A DNA stretch of 64,000 nt from Nymphaea colorata. Taxonomy: Eukaryota; Streptophyta; Magnoliopsida; Nymphaeales; Nymphaeaceae. Numbering within the stretch: position 1 is the stretch's first letter; each line of letters starts with the position of its first letter. The notes beneath the pieces are model-generated. The model ran no database searches and had not been told where the DNA came from. It saw only the letters and a program-made list of their open reading frames with translations. Where the stretch lies: NCBI RefSeq assembly GCF_008831285.2, contig NC_045138.2, positions 23,037,934-23,101,933 of the forward strand, in the 5' to 3' direction. Position numbers and translations under genes: made by a program. This document shows positions 35,964 to 49,674 of the stretch, in pieces.

Positions 35964-36612
35964 GTCTGTCTACATCCCTTGGCTTGATCGTTGGCTTGGT
36001 ATTTCAAGTTCAAAGTCATATTTACATTGTAGAACCTTAGATTTCAAAAATTTTAGAAACTTGAATAGAAAATTAAATCATTGCTTAAAAGATACATGCA
36101 TTACAAAAGAAAGTATGAAATCTTTGCATCCTTAATATTCATAGGTTCTATTAACAAGGAAGCTACAACCAACTTGAAAGACATTGTGGTTGGCAATATT
36201 GCAGAAAATAGAGTAGAACAGCAAATCTGCCAAATCATATGACAAAATTGAGGGCACCAACAAACTATTGATATTTAAGAGGATGACACAAAAGTCTAAT
36301 TAGGCATGAAGATAGTAAAATGCTGACTACTCAAGATTTGCATTTTGTAAATAAGGAAATATAAATTAGAGTTGTATTAGAACATCCTATTATAAATTTA
36401 GCCTCTCGATGTAGAATACAAACTTGAAAAAATGAATGCTTTTTTGCATGATTGTAGATTGTTTCAAGTAAACGACATTATATTTCTTGCCTTAGTTGCT
36501 CAAGCTATTATTTTTTGTGTGGTACTGGAGCCATTCATTAGCTATTAAAATAGATGACAGACCAAAGCAAGACAAGCAATGGCAACATGCGAACAAATTA
36601 AGAAGTTTTTCC

Positions 36613-36971
36613 TGAAAGGAAATGAGAAAAGCAAAAGAGAGACATAAGGAGATATTTTTAGTGGTTCAGAGTGATTCCAACATCGATGGACATCACCCTC
36701 AATGACGATGGGATGAGTTTTCTTTTATTGATATGTTTATATACAAAGGTTTTTTAGTTACAACTTTTGAATTTTGAGTCTTTGCGTAATGACCTCCTTG
36801 AACACCTTCATTATTAGTAGCTCTCATTTCAAAGCAATCCTTATCATTGTGATCTTATTGTGATATAACTTTATCTATTTCCTCATGAATTGGGACAGAA
36901 CTATCGTCCACTATATCTTTGCAAGGATATGTGTTATCAGTTCTTTGCAGTCGAGAGCTCAGAGCAGGTCA
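36613..36971 (-). repeat. Left (3') LTR of the second copia
   Basis: Aligns over nearly its whole length with 40830-41207; shared blocks include CACCCTCAATGA, TTACAACTTTTGAATTTT, TTTCAAAGCAATC and CAAGGATAT. The last RNase H codons and the stop at 36959 overlap its right end. It lacks the GA-repeat expansion of the other LTR. Confidence 0.75.
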
Positions 36972-37207
36972 GAGACCAGATTGGCAACAAGTGAAGCATG
37001 GGAAGCCCGTGGTAGAAGGTTAGTGAACAAGTCAACTAACTGATTTTCAGAGGCCACATTTTGAGTGACAAGAGAACTAAAAGCAGCCTTTTCCCTAACA
37101 AAGTTATAGTCCAGCTTGAGGTGTTTCATGCGAGAGTGATAAGCTGGTTTAGTGGTATCCTGCCAAGCCAAGAGATTATCACACAAGAATAATGGAGCCT
37201 TAGGCAA
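36959..37207 (-). pseudogene. Copia RNase H, C-terminal part
   Basis: 83 codons open: LFLCDNLLAW, then HSRMKHLKLDYNFVREK and NQLVDLFTNLLPRA, matching the end of copia polyproteins, where LFTKPLP is usual. It ends in the LTR. The upstream RNase H start is out of frame. Confidence 0.85.
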
Positions 37208-37339
37208 GAAAATGTCAATATCTTGGGGGAGGAAGGTGAGGCAAGTAAGCTCAGTTGCAACAACTGCAAATGGATAGTGTTCTACTTTGCAAGAAGAATG
37301 AGCGACACTGGTCCGATTTTTTTTTGAACTCCAAAAAAT

Positions 37340-38500
37340 TCAATTGAGACCTAGGAAAGTGCAATAACTAGTCATGGACAGGTGAGTGTCTGGGCACCCC
37401 ATCCCAATCAATGTTACAATCCAGAGAGAAAAATTGCATCCCATGACTAATAGTGCCTTGAATGTAGCTGAGAATGTGCTCCACCATTTTTGAAAATGCT
37501 TTACAGTAGGAGCATGCATAAATTGAGAAGCAAAACTGCATATGATATGTTTGTTCAGGTTAAAGACAAGTATTATAAAGCCCCAACAATAGTACAATAC
37601 ATAGTTGATAGTTACATCTTGAAGAAGATCATTAGGAGCTACTGATGCATCAATATTATTCTCCATAGGACTGGCGGCAGCTTTACATGTTTGCATTTGA
37701 GCCCGAGCAATGATCTCAGTAGCACATTTATGCGGGTTTATAAAACGTCTATCACTTTGCCATTGAACTTGATTCCCAAGGACAAAAAATGTTGTCTCCA
37801 AGATTGGTCATGAAAAATTCATGTTGCACTTGCTGCTAAAAAGAAATGAGTTAGTGATGCCATTTTTGTGTCTCACAAACAATGAAAAATCGGAAGTACT
37901 GGCTTGAACATGGAGAGAAAAAAGGAATTGTGCAAAACGGTCATACCATGCTCTAGGAGCTTCTTTTAATCCATAATTGCTCGATTCATGTGGCACACAT
38001 GATTAGGGAAATGCTCATCTTTAAACCCAAGGGCTGCTCAATATATATAACTTGAAAGAGGTGGCCATTCTAAAAGGCATTTTTTACTTCATATTGATGA
38101 CAAGGCCACTCAAATGCAAGAGCAAGAGATAGGACTAAGCAAATGTTGCATGCTTAATAACATGTGAAAAAGTCTCAAGAAATTTAATAACTTGAACTTG
38201 ATTATATCCTTGTGCAACTAACCTTGCTTTCAGACATTCAACTTCACCATTTCTCTTGAGCTTGGTTTTATAAACCCACCGACTCCCAGTTACATGCATA
38301 GATGGCTCATGGGGGAGTAAAGTCTATGTGTTTTATGTTTGAAGAGTTTTCCATCTTATCAAACATTTCTTTGCACCAACCTAGGTGCTTAAGAGCAATG
38401 CAGAAATGCTCGGGTCCCAAAAAATTTGACTAGTCTGAAAATAACATGGGTTGGGTTAAACAATACCTGATTGGGATCTGGTCACCATAGATGGTGAGCC
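37340..38500 (-). pseudogene. Copia reverse transcriptase remnant
   Basis: The minus strand near 38230-38300 reads TGSRWVYKTKLKRNGEVE, and near 38160-38230 ARLVAQGYNQVQ, the conserved start of copia RT. At 37808-37996 it reads YGLKEAPRAWYDRFAQFL (usually YGLKQAPRAW). The catalytic YVDD motif is not readable, being lost near 37800. 37340-37801 holds the later RT and the linker to RNase H, much altered. Confidence 0.75.
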
Positions 38501-39950
38501 ACTGCAGCAAGAGAGGTGTTTGAGGGGGTTAATCTTAAGTGTGATGATGAGGTGGTGACACATCTATAGGTTCATGCATATACTTTTCTAAAAGTTATTG
38601 GACTTCATTATGAAGGCATGCAAGGTGTTGGGGATCAGGTTGTATAGAATTGGTGAGAGAGACTAGGTGGTTGGGTTTATGTTGAATAGTTAGAGGCATG
38701 CAATCTGAAAATGATGAGATTGTTGATTTTCATTTGTTGAATGCTGGAGGAAATGAAAAAGTTGTTCATTAAGACCACTTGAAGAAAGATGTAGACTCTG
38801 CTTGTAGCTATATATGGACTTTGTTAGCATTTATGCTAGTCACTACATCCAATAAAAACACATGGTAAAGATTTAAGATGAAATTTATGCTGATTATACA
38901 CCTTGATGTATGGAAAACATTTGCATCCAAATGTCCAAAGGCATGAGCAGTCAATGCATTTGTTATATAAAAACTCATATGGAGCCGGCAAAGGATTTAT
39001 GAGTCAAACAACAGTTGTACAAGCTTCTACCTAATATTTTGATGGTAGTCGACTATGAAAAAGTAATGTCAACCCAAGTTCAATGATAGATCGATGTTTC
39101 CATTACCGTTTTGTTCAGATGATTTTGACAGGCTTTCTGGTGTAAAATTATTTGATCTTTTAAATATTGAATGAGCTGTACATTATTAGACTCACCCCTT
39201 CATCTATTTGAAAGCATTTGATAGTAACTCAAATTTTCATGTGAATCATGTGATGAAAATCAATGGATTTTACTCATAGATCATATTTGCATCTTAGTGG
39301 ATATAACCAAGATTACTGAGTAAATTGATCCACAAACATTGCATAATATTTAAGCTATTGACAAGATATAATAGGGGCTGGTCCCCATAAATCATAGTGT
39401 ATTTTTTCAAAGGCATGTTCTTTATTTGAAGCTGGAAGAAAAAGAAGTCTAGAAGCTTTAAATATTTGGCAGCTTTGACATAAAGAAAAATTGCAGTCTT
39501 TAATTAAATTAATCATGCTATGAGATAAAAGATAAGTAAGGATATTACTGAGCTTGATGATTGAGCTTGCCATGCCACACCTACGAAGATGCAGACCTAA
39601 ACCGAGCAAAGAAGCAGACAGACTTTGGAGAACCCTTGAGAGTGTGTGAGTCGCTCCACCTAGTTGTTGCAGCGATCACTCAATAAAAAGTGATAGACAT
39701 TAACATTTTCCACCAGACTTTGTCAAATCCATGATTACGGAAAATATAAAATTTTAAGTTACTTAGATTATCTGTCACGTGTATGGTAGCATGGGCATCT
39801 ACATACCCATCATGATCAATCAGATTAGTTACTTTTAGGGTGATAAAAGGTTGAGGAAGGTCCTTGGGTTGATATATGTGCTTGATTAAAATGTTGGTAG
39901 CATTTGGAGGCAGTGTGTAGAATTGGCACAAAAATTTGTTTTTTTACTTG
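38500..39950 (-). pseudogene. Copia protease, pre-integrase and integrase remnant
   Basis: 39680-39931 (-) contains DAHATIHVTDNLSNL, in the place of the DSGAT..HVT protease motif with its key residues changed (DAHAT). 39355-39609 (-) has GLHLRRCG..SS, a CQSCQIFKASRL zinc-region ending, and FEKIHYDLWGPAP, the usual start of the integrase core. From 39350 down to 38500 the integrase is too worn to follow. Confidence 0.65.
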
Positions 39951-40099
39951 TTTTCCATTGGAATTATTGTCCTATTGATTGTTAGAAACCTGAGTAGCAT
40001 GTGAAAAACCCCTTCCTCATGATTAGTTGAATTGGTCTCCATTAGTTCACTTCTTGTTGTATTGGCATCCCATGTTAGATTCCCGAGTCTATTGACTAA

Positions 40100-40800
40100 G
40101 AAAGGAAATGTTCTGATTTACACTATTTTCATATGCATGTAAACCTTTTATGATTTTATGTCCTTAAAGGAGAGAAATAACATCTAAGTATGAAGAAATG
40201 GGCAACTTTAGCATAATGGTGGTCAAGGTGTTAGATCCTAAACCAAGTCCACTAACAAGCCAAAAAGACTTTATCTTCATCTTGGATAGGTTCGACAATC
40301 TCTACCAACTCGCTACATATGTTTTTAAAAGATGTATTATACTTTGTTATCATTTTTCTTGTTTTTTATACATCTATAACTTATGAGTAAGAAGAAACTC
40401 AATCTATTTGGATTCTATAGTAAAGGATGTTGAGAGAGTGTTCTAAACTTGAGCAAAGGACTTAAGGCCCACAATTAATTTGAGTACCTTTTCATACAAG
40501 GAACTGGTAAGCCTTCCTCTTTGCAAAATTTTTCAGGCATTATAATATAATTAGGATTTTGGCGACTCCAACTCTCTCCATTTTCAACATAGCTAAGCAT
40601 GGTAGAACATGACTCATAAATTTTTCATCAATAAAGAATTCATGTTTGCCACGATAAAGATTGCTTGTGGCTAATCTTATTTGTGGCAAAGTTGGCAATA
40701 CTAATGGAAGATGGATAGGGATATTTAGTTGAATTTTCTGAAGATGCTCTAGACGCCAAAATGCAAACAAGAAAACACTCGAAAGCAACTATGAATAATC
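40100..40800 (-). pseudogene. Copia gag remnant
   Basis: The minus strand near 40150-40290 reads SGLGLGSNTLTTIML, like the L..GLG..Y...V.S.. block of copia gag (UBN2 type). The rest up to the primer site is open only in short pieces. Confidence 0.5.
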
Positions 40801-40817
40801 TTCTTAGGGAAGATGAA

Positions 40818-40829
40818 GCTCTTATACCA
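40818..40829 (-). promoter_or_regulatory. Primer binding site (initiator Met tRNA)
   Basis: The minus strand reads TGGTATAAGAGC, the common copia primer site with one variant base, directly beside the right LTR. Confidence 0.75.
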
Positions 40830-40849
40830 GGAAAGGGAAATGAGGAAGG

Positions 40850-40895
<46 letters not shown>

Positions 40896-41207
40896 TACGT
40901 GGTTTGAAATTATTCCGACTTCCACAAACCTCACCCTCAATGATGATGGATGAGTTTTGTTTCATTGATTTGTTTTTATATAGAGATTTTTCAGTTATAA
41001 CTTTTGAATTTTAAATCTCAGCGTAACATTCTCATTGAACAACATCCTTATCACTAGCTACCATTTCAATGCAATCTGTATCATTGTGAGCTTGCTATGA
41101 CACAACTTTACTACTTTCTTGTTAATTGGGGCATAATCAACATTCACCATATCTTTTCAAGGATATCTGTTATTAGTCCCCTGCAATTGAGAGCTTAGAG
41201 ATGGTCA
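40830..41207 (-). repeat. Right (5') LTR of the second copia, with GA expansion
   Basis: Partner of 36613-36971. A (GA)n run at 40855-40888 expands a short GAGAGA stretch of the other LTR, which shows microsatellite growth after insertion. The first base pair of the terminus appears changed (GG instead of TG). Confidence 0.75.
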
Positions 41208-41900
41208 AAGCTCGACCCAAACTTTAGTCTTCTTTCTATTGCATATGTTCTATCTTATCATGAAGCTCACTTTTTTCCACCTCCATAACAGCCATTTTTG
41301 GGACCAAGAATCATTAGGCTTAGGTTTATAGGTCCACATACTCTTCTTTCTTAAGTTGGCTCCCTTTTTATTCTACATATGTGGACTTCAAAGCCAGAAA
41401 TATAGCATGACTCTTATTAAGAGTGAAAATATTCATTATGCCTAACCCTTCCTCAACAAGGCTTCAGAGAGTGTGACAATTGGTTAGATGACATCTCATT
41501 CTTTTTTCTATGTCATTTCAGTCGAAATTGCAACATTCTTTCTTTATGAAGTGAACCACTTCCCTCAGCATTTTAAATAAAGTCTAGTAGTTCATTAATA
41601 AGTACTTACGTATTTTATTAAACATACTTTCTTATAAAATTAAAGCAATCTTCCTTTCCATGTTGTGAACCTCTTTGAAAGTTTCTCTTTTAATATAGAA
41701 CAATAATATACTTTCATTATGCATGTAAAGAAGTGCAGACTTTTGCATAGGAGGAAAAAAACTTGTTTCCAACATAAGCCCAAACACTAGCTCATAAAAT
41801 TCAGTTTGAACATGAAAAGAGAAAAAATAGTATATTTTTTTATAGCATGCACTAAATCATGCTCTACTCTACTAAAAATTGTCATATCTTGAATAAAATA
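41208..41900. other. Spacer between copia and LINE, nothing recognised
   Basis: AT-rich with stops in all frames; it may contain the worn 3' part of the LINE. Confidence 0.3.
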
Positions 41901-41999
41901 TTACCTCAGAGATGCCAAATGGTCCTTGCAATCTTTTGGACTAATACATTTTTTTATTGGGCTTCCATCTTTAGCCAACTTGAAAACATTTCAACCACT

Positions 42000-43250
42000 A
42001 CCATAAAAATAATGGTGGAATGAGGTCGCCTTGTCGAAGGCCTGCTTTGACTATGGAATGTTCAGCATTTTCCCCCATTCACAACCAAAGCAAAGAAGGT
42101 AATCATGACACAAGACATGATTTTATCCATTGAAGCAATATTATATCTCAAGGTTAATTAAGCAAATTGTTGGAAGCCTCAATCCACATGATTGTACATT
42201 TTTTAGATGTCCAAATTGAACATAATTGCATTATTGTTCTTCTCAAAATTGTTTACTATCTCATGGACTACAATCAATGATGGTTATTTTAGGTAAAAAT
42301 GCATCTTGTTTAACTTCAACAATTCTTGCAAGCACAACTTCATTCTTCCCACCGTCACTTTCATTATTATTTTGTATTGATAATTGTAGAAAACAATTTA
42401 TCTATAGTCTTTGATATTGAGAATACCTTGGAAAATTTTCAATTAACACAATGTGGGTAGATTTGCTTTTTTGAACAATTTAACCATTTGTAAAAATCCT
42501 TCATTGTTGCACACACATCCTCTCCAACTATATTACAATATTTTTCATAAAAATCTACCCTAAGGCCATCTAACCTAGGGGCTTTCCCATTTGCCATGCT
42601 GAAGACTGCCTACTTGATTTTGTCATTTTGAATGGGATGCAATAATTCAGCTCTTCGTATCAATGATTCTTCGGGCATTCTACATTCCCCCTTAACAATG
42701 CTCAATATTTTTGTAATTGCCAAATAATTTTTTTGAAGAATTCTTTGTAGGCTATGTAGATATTTTTCTCCCCTTCAGCCTAACTCTGTCCACCACCATA
42801 GCCTTTAAATGCCCCTTGGTTTGCATGGCTATTTTTTTTCCTCCTTAACTTAACTCCGTTTACCACCATAACCTTTAAATGTCTTTCTTGGTCTGCTTGT
42901 TCTTCACTTGAGCTTCAAAGAAGGTGGCGTTTCTAGCATTGTCATCGACATATATGTTCCTCTATCAAGACTGTTTCCAACACTTTTCTCAGTACGTAAT
43001 CATATTCACCATTCATCTAGCCATACGAACAACCAGACCAATGCACTCTTTCTAACTTATCCCAAAGAGCTTCAACCCCCGTAGTTATATCCCCACAAGA
43101 TTTGAAATTCCACCATGATAGCTCATTCCTCACTCTTTTGAATTTCTTTAGAACACATATCATGTAGCAGCCTGTCTTAACAATACCACTTCTCTCTGAA
43201 ATTTCATATTCTTTCCAGTCCAATAGCTGTAAATTTTAAATAACTTTTTA
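42000..43250 (-). pseudogene. LINE reverse transcriptase, N-terminal half
   Basis: Ordered motifs from right to left: the pre-RT linker at 43017-43223, KAPRLDGL with FYEKYCNIVGEDVC near 42510-42600, and RQGDLIPPLF near 42010-42040. Frameshifts fall between them. Confidence 0.7.
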
Positions 43251-44753
43251 TCAAAACGTTCATTATTATTTTCTTAAATTTTGACTACAAGGGAACAGTG
43301 GTTAGATATAGTGCTGGCAGGCATTTTTAAGAGAAGTTCATTGATTGGTGACTTCTCCAAACTTGATTTACCATGGCCCAATCAAGATAGCAAAAAAACG
43401 TTACTATCATCTATTATATTATTTATACACATTAGGGTCATCAATAATCACTAAATTGAAATCATTACTAAATTTCAGAACAAGTTGACACATTAGGATG
43501 TCTACCAATTTCATCCCTTGCCTTATGAAGAGCATTGAAATCTCTCACAATTAAAGAACGCTTGAAAATTTCCTAAAAAAACCTAGTGAGTTCTCTCATG
43601 ACCCCCTCTTGACAAGGCTATTAGATTTAAACTTAATAACCACATATTTCTGTCTCGATGTTTTTCTATGCAATCAACTATTATCCAAAACTAATTGGAA
43701 GTATTAGCATTAAGTGCCATCCTTGTAGGTTCCCATCTAACTATCATTGTAGTTTGACCTTTCAACAAAGTGGAACTAGGCAGAACTGCATAGCTAGCCC
43801 TTTTCTTATGCCAATCCAAAATTGTTTCCTCATTCATCATTGGCTCAAATAATAAGAATGACTTAGGAAGATATTGAGCTACTTAGTTACAATGTTCTCT
43901 CTAGGCCTTGATTCTAACTAAACCCCTTATATTTCAAGATACTATGTACATCTTCAAAATTCACTATCATGTTTATGCCCTTAGACTCTTCCACATTCTC
44001 CTGGTCCCACAAAAAGTTGACCAAAAATTGGTAGACCAAACCCATATGACTTCATACTATTTTGCTTTTTCATTATGTCTCCCACACTTTATGAGCATGG
44101 TCCCCTTACTCAGTGAAATCATAATTAGTATTATTGATATCTACTTAAAGATTTTTTGAAACATCCCAATCATACCTAGAAACAAACCTTTAGATCTAGT
44201 AGTTTTTGATCTCATATGTCCAAGTCCTTTGTTTGTCATTAGCATTACTTTGTACTATCCCCCACCCTCTTGCATATCTTGTTGTTCATTCAAACATTGT
44301 GCTTGATATTTAGGGTTTTCCAAAATACACGCAAACCAAAAGGCAACAACACCTCCCCTTTTTTATTGATTTTCCATGCAGCTTTAGAGCCTCAAATTGA
44401 GATCTCTATCACCATATGAACCTTTTGTAGCCATCGGTCTGCCCTCTTTCATGAACTTTATCACTTGATCATTCTCTTCTATGGCATTTTCCTCTACACC
44501 TATATTACACACCTTTGTTTCCACCTCAAGGTCACTTTGCAGTTTATACATTGGTTGCTACCTCCATATTTCTGTTACTATTTTAGTTCCTAACTAGAGT
44601 ACCAAACCCTTGTCTCTCCATCTCCCTTTTTGTACCTCATGGCATATCATCATTCCTCCATTAATGATGCTTGACACTAGCCTCATCGGCCTTGAGGCTC
44701 ATATGTGCTTCCAGCCTCTGCAAAGGATTTATACCTCTCTCAACTATGCTTAA

Positions 44754-44999
44754 TCATGTGGATATTAATCCTATATAATGAGTGAAACTTAATGGCACCT
44801 TCATATATGATCTCTTAAGACATCTTCCCTCATCTTCAAGAGTGAGGTCCACCATGGCTTTAGGTAGAAAGTTCATAGACACATCAATTTGAAAACATGC
44901 ATAACCCACACTTGAGAGAGATTTCATTTGAATGTCAACCTCTAGGAGATCCCCCTTTTGTGTTTTTGCCACAGTCTTGAAGAAACATTGGCTCTGCAA
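44754..44999 (-). pseudogene. LINE ORF1 fragment (DUF4283 / zinc-knuckle type)
   Basis: An 81-codon open stretch with YACFQIDVSMNFLPKAM resembles the RVCVEIDLSKPLP block that precedes the CCHC knuckle in plant L1 ORF1 proteins. The knuckle itself is not readable. Confidence 0.55.
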
Positions 45000-45683
45000 A
45001 AGGAGGGGGGTTCAGCCAGATAGGAGCCTTTAGGCTATCTTCCAAACATAAAAAACTCCTTGGAATCTATATGTTTGCCACCAAAGTTCTCCCTCCCAAT
45101 CTCGATGCACACTTACAAAGAATGACCATAAGCTCTCTTCTCTATCAACCTTATCAGAAAGAACCCATTACACAAGAACAAGAATTTTGGGTTTAGGATT
45201 TCGTCCCACAACATTTTAAAGCCTGTGATGATGCAACCAAACTCCAATCAATTTCTTTGAGTGTCTCCAACAACATTGGCAATTTTCACGGACCAAAATT
45301 GGCATTTCAACACTTTTAAGGTTGTTTCAAAAAATTAAGATCTATTGTCTATCAATCTCATGAACCTCCATATGATTAATAACTTCATTTTGCTCTAGAC
45401 GCTCTCCTCCATAGAATTTCGTATGATTTAGTCATGGGTGGCTTCCCTGGGATATCTTGTGTTGGAAACCCTAGGGTTTTGTGAGGATATATGTTGTCAT
45501 GTACCCTCCAAAATTTTTCATCTCCCATTCAAGTCTCCATGCAAACTACTTAGTTGGATGTTATCTTCTACAATGAAAATTATTCATAGCCATGTAGTGG
45601 GTCTTAGCTCATGTTGCAACACTTAGATAACCATCCAACAACTAAAATATCAACTCCATAACTTGATAAAGATCAGTGACTCT

Positions 45684-45739
45684 ATAACTGTAATTTCATA
45701 AAGACAAAGAGATAACTGTAGTTTCATAAAGACAAAGAG
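45684..45739 (+). repeat. 28-bp tandem duplication
   Basis: Two units of ATAACTGTARTTTCATAAAG plus AC/AAAGAG, one mismatch. Confidence 0.85.
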
Positions 45740-48700
45740 ATAAGCATACTTAACTACAATCAAGGTGTCCGGACAAGAAAGTAGGCAAGACTTGAGATAT
45801 TTGGTGATGCTAACTTGGCTAAGAATAAAGCCTCAGCAGCTAGGGGCTGGGATGATTTAGGGCTACATGTAACCAAGGATGTCAAAAGCCATGGCTAAAG
45901 ATGGGAAGTTGATTGAAACAACTCACAGACTGCATATGGTACGTCGAAGGATGTTCCTACCAATGATGTTGACATGACGTTGTTGAAAAAATGGATCAAG
46001 GCTACCAAGTTTTATAGAGCCAAGCAAGGTTGAGATATGGTTGGCCAAGGTGGAGGTTGTGCCTAGTGAGGATTAAAGCAAGAACTAGTGCAGCATGAGG
46101 GCTGAGGATTAAAGCCTCAAACAACTTAGGATTGAAGGGGAAACATGAGAAGACCAAAAGCTTTCAACCAACTTTAGTGTAGAAGATAGTCAAGCCAGGT
46201 GATGTTGGGGAGTATGTGAGTTATGTGGCCTTAAAGATAATCTATACACTTTAGTGAGGGTCTGTCCCTTTGTGGGAGTCAACAGAAGCAATCAAATAAC
46301 GTAGGGCTGTGACAACCATTTTTGGAAGAGGAAGAAACAACAAAGATGAAGCCTTGCGAGTGTCCAGTGAGCTTGAGACATAAAAAATAGAAGATATAAG
46401 AAACAATGTTTTATGTAAGAGATTCAACTTGTTGGGTAGGAGAGCAATGGATTCTAACTCTATGAAATTGCTTGTGAATGGTTGGCAATGAGAGATCAAC
46501 CAGGGAGATTCACACTACATGAAAATGAACCCCTGTTGATGCACAAATTGTGTCATGAATGTTGAGAAGACAAATAGTGACCTAGCAAATTTCATAAATC
46601 ACTACTTGATCATGACGCCAACTATGTTTGGGTTCTGTCTGTCAAAGTTTGCTACGCGGATCGTAGGTCCATGGTCCTTCCTTTTAACTTGAAATCTGTG
46701 TATTCATAACATCACACACCCTATAAGTGAAATAAGTGCCTCGAATTGGAGAAATGAGAAAACAGGTTTCAGGACATGAGATGCTAAGTTCATAAACTAT
46801 GACATGAGTCAAGATACGTCATCGACTAAGAAAATCACAACATATTATACCAAACTTAAATGACACATGGCCTAAACTAAACATCTTACATGAGGCTGAA
46901 AATTGAGGGGGATAACTATGCATACATTTAAAAAAAAAAAAGCCTAGCCCCTTCTATATATTTGGAAAACCGTTTGTACAACTCAAGTTGTCGAGTCCCC
47001 ATATTGGATAAATTTTGGCACATAGCTTCTGAAACTTCTATATTGCAGAAAATCAGTTCTAGAAAGACAGCCGAACGAGAGACCAAAACTTGTTTTTCCA
47101 CAAAATTTGGCATGAACATGCTGATACATGGGAGAAATAAGATTTTTTTATGGTTCGGGAAAACAAGAAACACTTTAGAAAAATAAGTTTCTAAGAAAAT
47201 GTTAAATTATAATGTTTACAGCAAACAAAATTTTGAGTCAAAATTACAACATAGTTCTTTAAACACAAAAAACCGAAGTGGGGATTTTACCACGACCTAG
47301 ACACCGAAATCCTCTCATGAAATGTGGACTCAACCTAACATGCATTGGACAAAACAAAGTTGATGTGTGAATGAATATGAAATGAAGAATACCATGTGCA
47401 TAACGTGAAAGAACTAGAAAGATAACAAGGATGAGCTATGCATGAATTATGTGGGTTTCATGTGTAATAAAGTTAATTATAGCATGGTCATAACAATAAA
47501 TCCATTAAAGCCATGATGAATGATATACAATGCAAACAAGGAAACAAAAGACTTCAATGTCGGCCGATTGGGAGATGTTCCATAAATGTGGTTTCTACCT
47601 CTTTAATTTCCTTGGAACGAAGAAAAACCTGATGACACTAACAAGTTAACCAATCACGATGTCAAGCAAAACAATGTAATGTAGGCCTTGAGAGGGTACT
47701 AATGTCCGTAAAGGCGGCCTCAACTCCTCTAGGACAAGCATTTAAGATTAGGAAACTAATGGTGAAAATGTAAGCAAAATGCAAAACAAAGAATGATATT
47801 GGTGTAGAGAGAGATCTAAGTCCATGAAGGCGGTCTCAACCTCTCCTATCAACCCATGGAAGAAAAAGTGAAAAATGAAGAACCCTATATAGAGACACCA
47901 AAACATGGGAGTAGAAAAAAGGAAATGAAATTAAGTATATGGGGAGAGAACCTATCTATCATTCGATTGAGCCATGTGGATCTTGTTTGAATCGGTCCAT
48001 TGAATCTAAACAAGTCAGATCAAATAAGATGGGTTTGTCAATCTGAATTCAATAGGTTCAAGAGTACTGAACTAGGGCCAATTAAGCTGGGCATGGCACT
48101 GGGTTGATCCTAGGCTCAAGTAGGCTTGAACCAGAGGGGTCAAGTTTGGCAGGTTTGGGTCAAGATGGTCCAGGTTAGTTAAGTCTGGACTTAGTGAATT
48201 GGTCTAAATGAACTCAACTAGGTTCGGTTTTAGTAGCTCAAGTTGACTCAAGGTTAGATTTGGGTTTAAAAGGGCTCGAATCAGGCTGGTTCAGGCGTAG
48301 CCTGCTGTGGACTCACTAACCTACTTGTGGGCCCCTAACACCAGGATTGTTTGATTTGCCGCTTTTATAAAAAGATAATAAAAACTCAACACGAGATTCA
48401 ATTATCTGGGAACGTGATGCTCTTTGTACGTAATGGTTAATTTCTATCCTCCCATCCATATCTGGTATTAACTTGTCCGTGTTTCCCATCTTTTTGCATC
48501 TTTACAACGGAAACTTTATTCCTCATTCGTTTTTTCTAATTAAGGGGTACCTCGTGAACTATTCCTTTAACTAAGATTATTACTTATAATTTTGTAAGAC
48601 GTGATTTATCAAGCATTTGTGGGTGAAGAAGCTAAGAATTTCATGGTCAAGTTCTTTTTATTGACATAAAAAACCACTAACATGGATATGTCATTTATGC

Positions 48701-49180
48701 TGTAAACTTTGTCTGGAAAATCGTTGGATCGAAAGGTTATTACAATGACGCTTTCCCCCAGTCTCTATAAATAAAAATGTGGGTGCAGGGAGCACGCGGT
48801 AGGAGTGACACGAAAGGATATAAAAATTATGAGGGCACCTACTGACAGCCTTTATGGTATTGACCTGTACTAGAGATGTACGTTAGAGATAAGGATTCCT
48901 TTCTAGCTATGCACGTGAGATGTGGTCAACTCTCTCTCACCGGAGCTTGTTATGTATTTGTATGAATTTTTATGCATCATTTTAATAATGACAAAAAATA
49001 TCCATAATTAATACAAAAAGAAACTTTTTGCATGGACAAAAAAGGAAATCTAAAAAAGGAAATCTCAAAAAGAAAATTTGAAGATTCGGTAAAAATAAAA
49101 CTTTTCATATAACGACCAATATATTCTTCTAAGTGGTAAAAAAACATTTTCATTTTTTATGTCTCACTCAAAGAATAATC
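45740..49180. other. Intergenic, nothing recognised
   Basis: No exon or recognisable protein domain. 47950-48330 is a degenerate stretch built from repeated TCAAGTT, GGTTCA and GGCTCAA-like words, probably an old transposon interior. Paired segments near 47705 and 47830 (GAAGGCGGYCTCAAC) recur imperfectly. Confidence 0.4.
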
Positions 49181-49390
49181 TAATTATCTCATAAGTATTA
49201 TTTCATATTTATGTTTAGTGTTATCTCCTACATCCATCTATTATCTTTTTATCTCATAAATCTTTTATTATCTCATATCCATTATTTGGTACTGCTATCT
49301 CACACCTACTTGTTATCTCATACACATTATCTCATAATTATTTATTATCTCGTACATTTGTTATATCATACACTTGTTATCTCATGCATA
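49180..49390 (+). repeat. Degenerate minisatellite, TTATCTCATA words
   Basis: The word TTATCTCATA and one-base variants occur about ten times at irregular spacing (for example 49188, 49250, 49271, 49311, 49328, 49345). It may have arisen by slippage and then decayed. Confidence 0.7.
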
Positions 49391-49542
49391 TAGATATGCA
49401 ATGTTTGGGCAAGAAAGTAAATATGCATATTGATAATAAGGCTCACATCTGGCGTACACTCACTATATACACAGGATGGTGTTCAGAACTCAACCTCCTC
49501 TGTCACATAATCATCATACCTAATGCATCATGAATTTGGTTG

Positions 49543-49674
<132 letters not shown>

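Larger units (their letters stand above)
36613..41207 (-). mobile_element. Decayed Ty1/copia retrotransposon with both LTRs
   Basis: Related LTRs at 36613-36971 and 40830-41207 enclose, from right to left on the minus strand, a primer site, gag, protease, pre-integrase, integrase, RT and RNase H, so the layout is that of a complete copia element of about 4.6 kb. All coding parts are broken by stops and frameshifts. Residues such as SRMKHLKLDYNFVREK in RNase H resemble the Ale/Retrofit group; this placement is from memory. Target duplication not recognised. Confidence 0.85.
41900..45330 (-). mobile_element. Broken L1-type LINE
   Basis: On the minus strand: an ORF1 piece (44754-44999), an endonuclease region with VRDFNAL in the place of the GDFNA motif (near 43560), a linker with LKKFKRVRNELSWWN (43017-43223 ORF), the start of RT with MANGKAPRLDGL (near 42560-42600; usual KAPGPDG), and LRQGDLIPPLF (near 42010-42040; usual LRQGDPLSP). 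Many stops and frame changes. The catalytic FADD region would lie left of 41900 and was not found; the 3' end and poly-A tail are likewise not identified. Confidence 0.75.
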
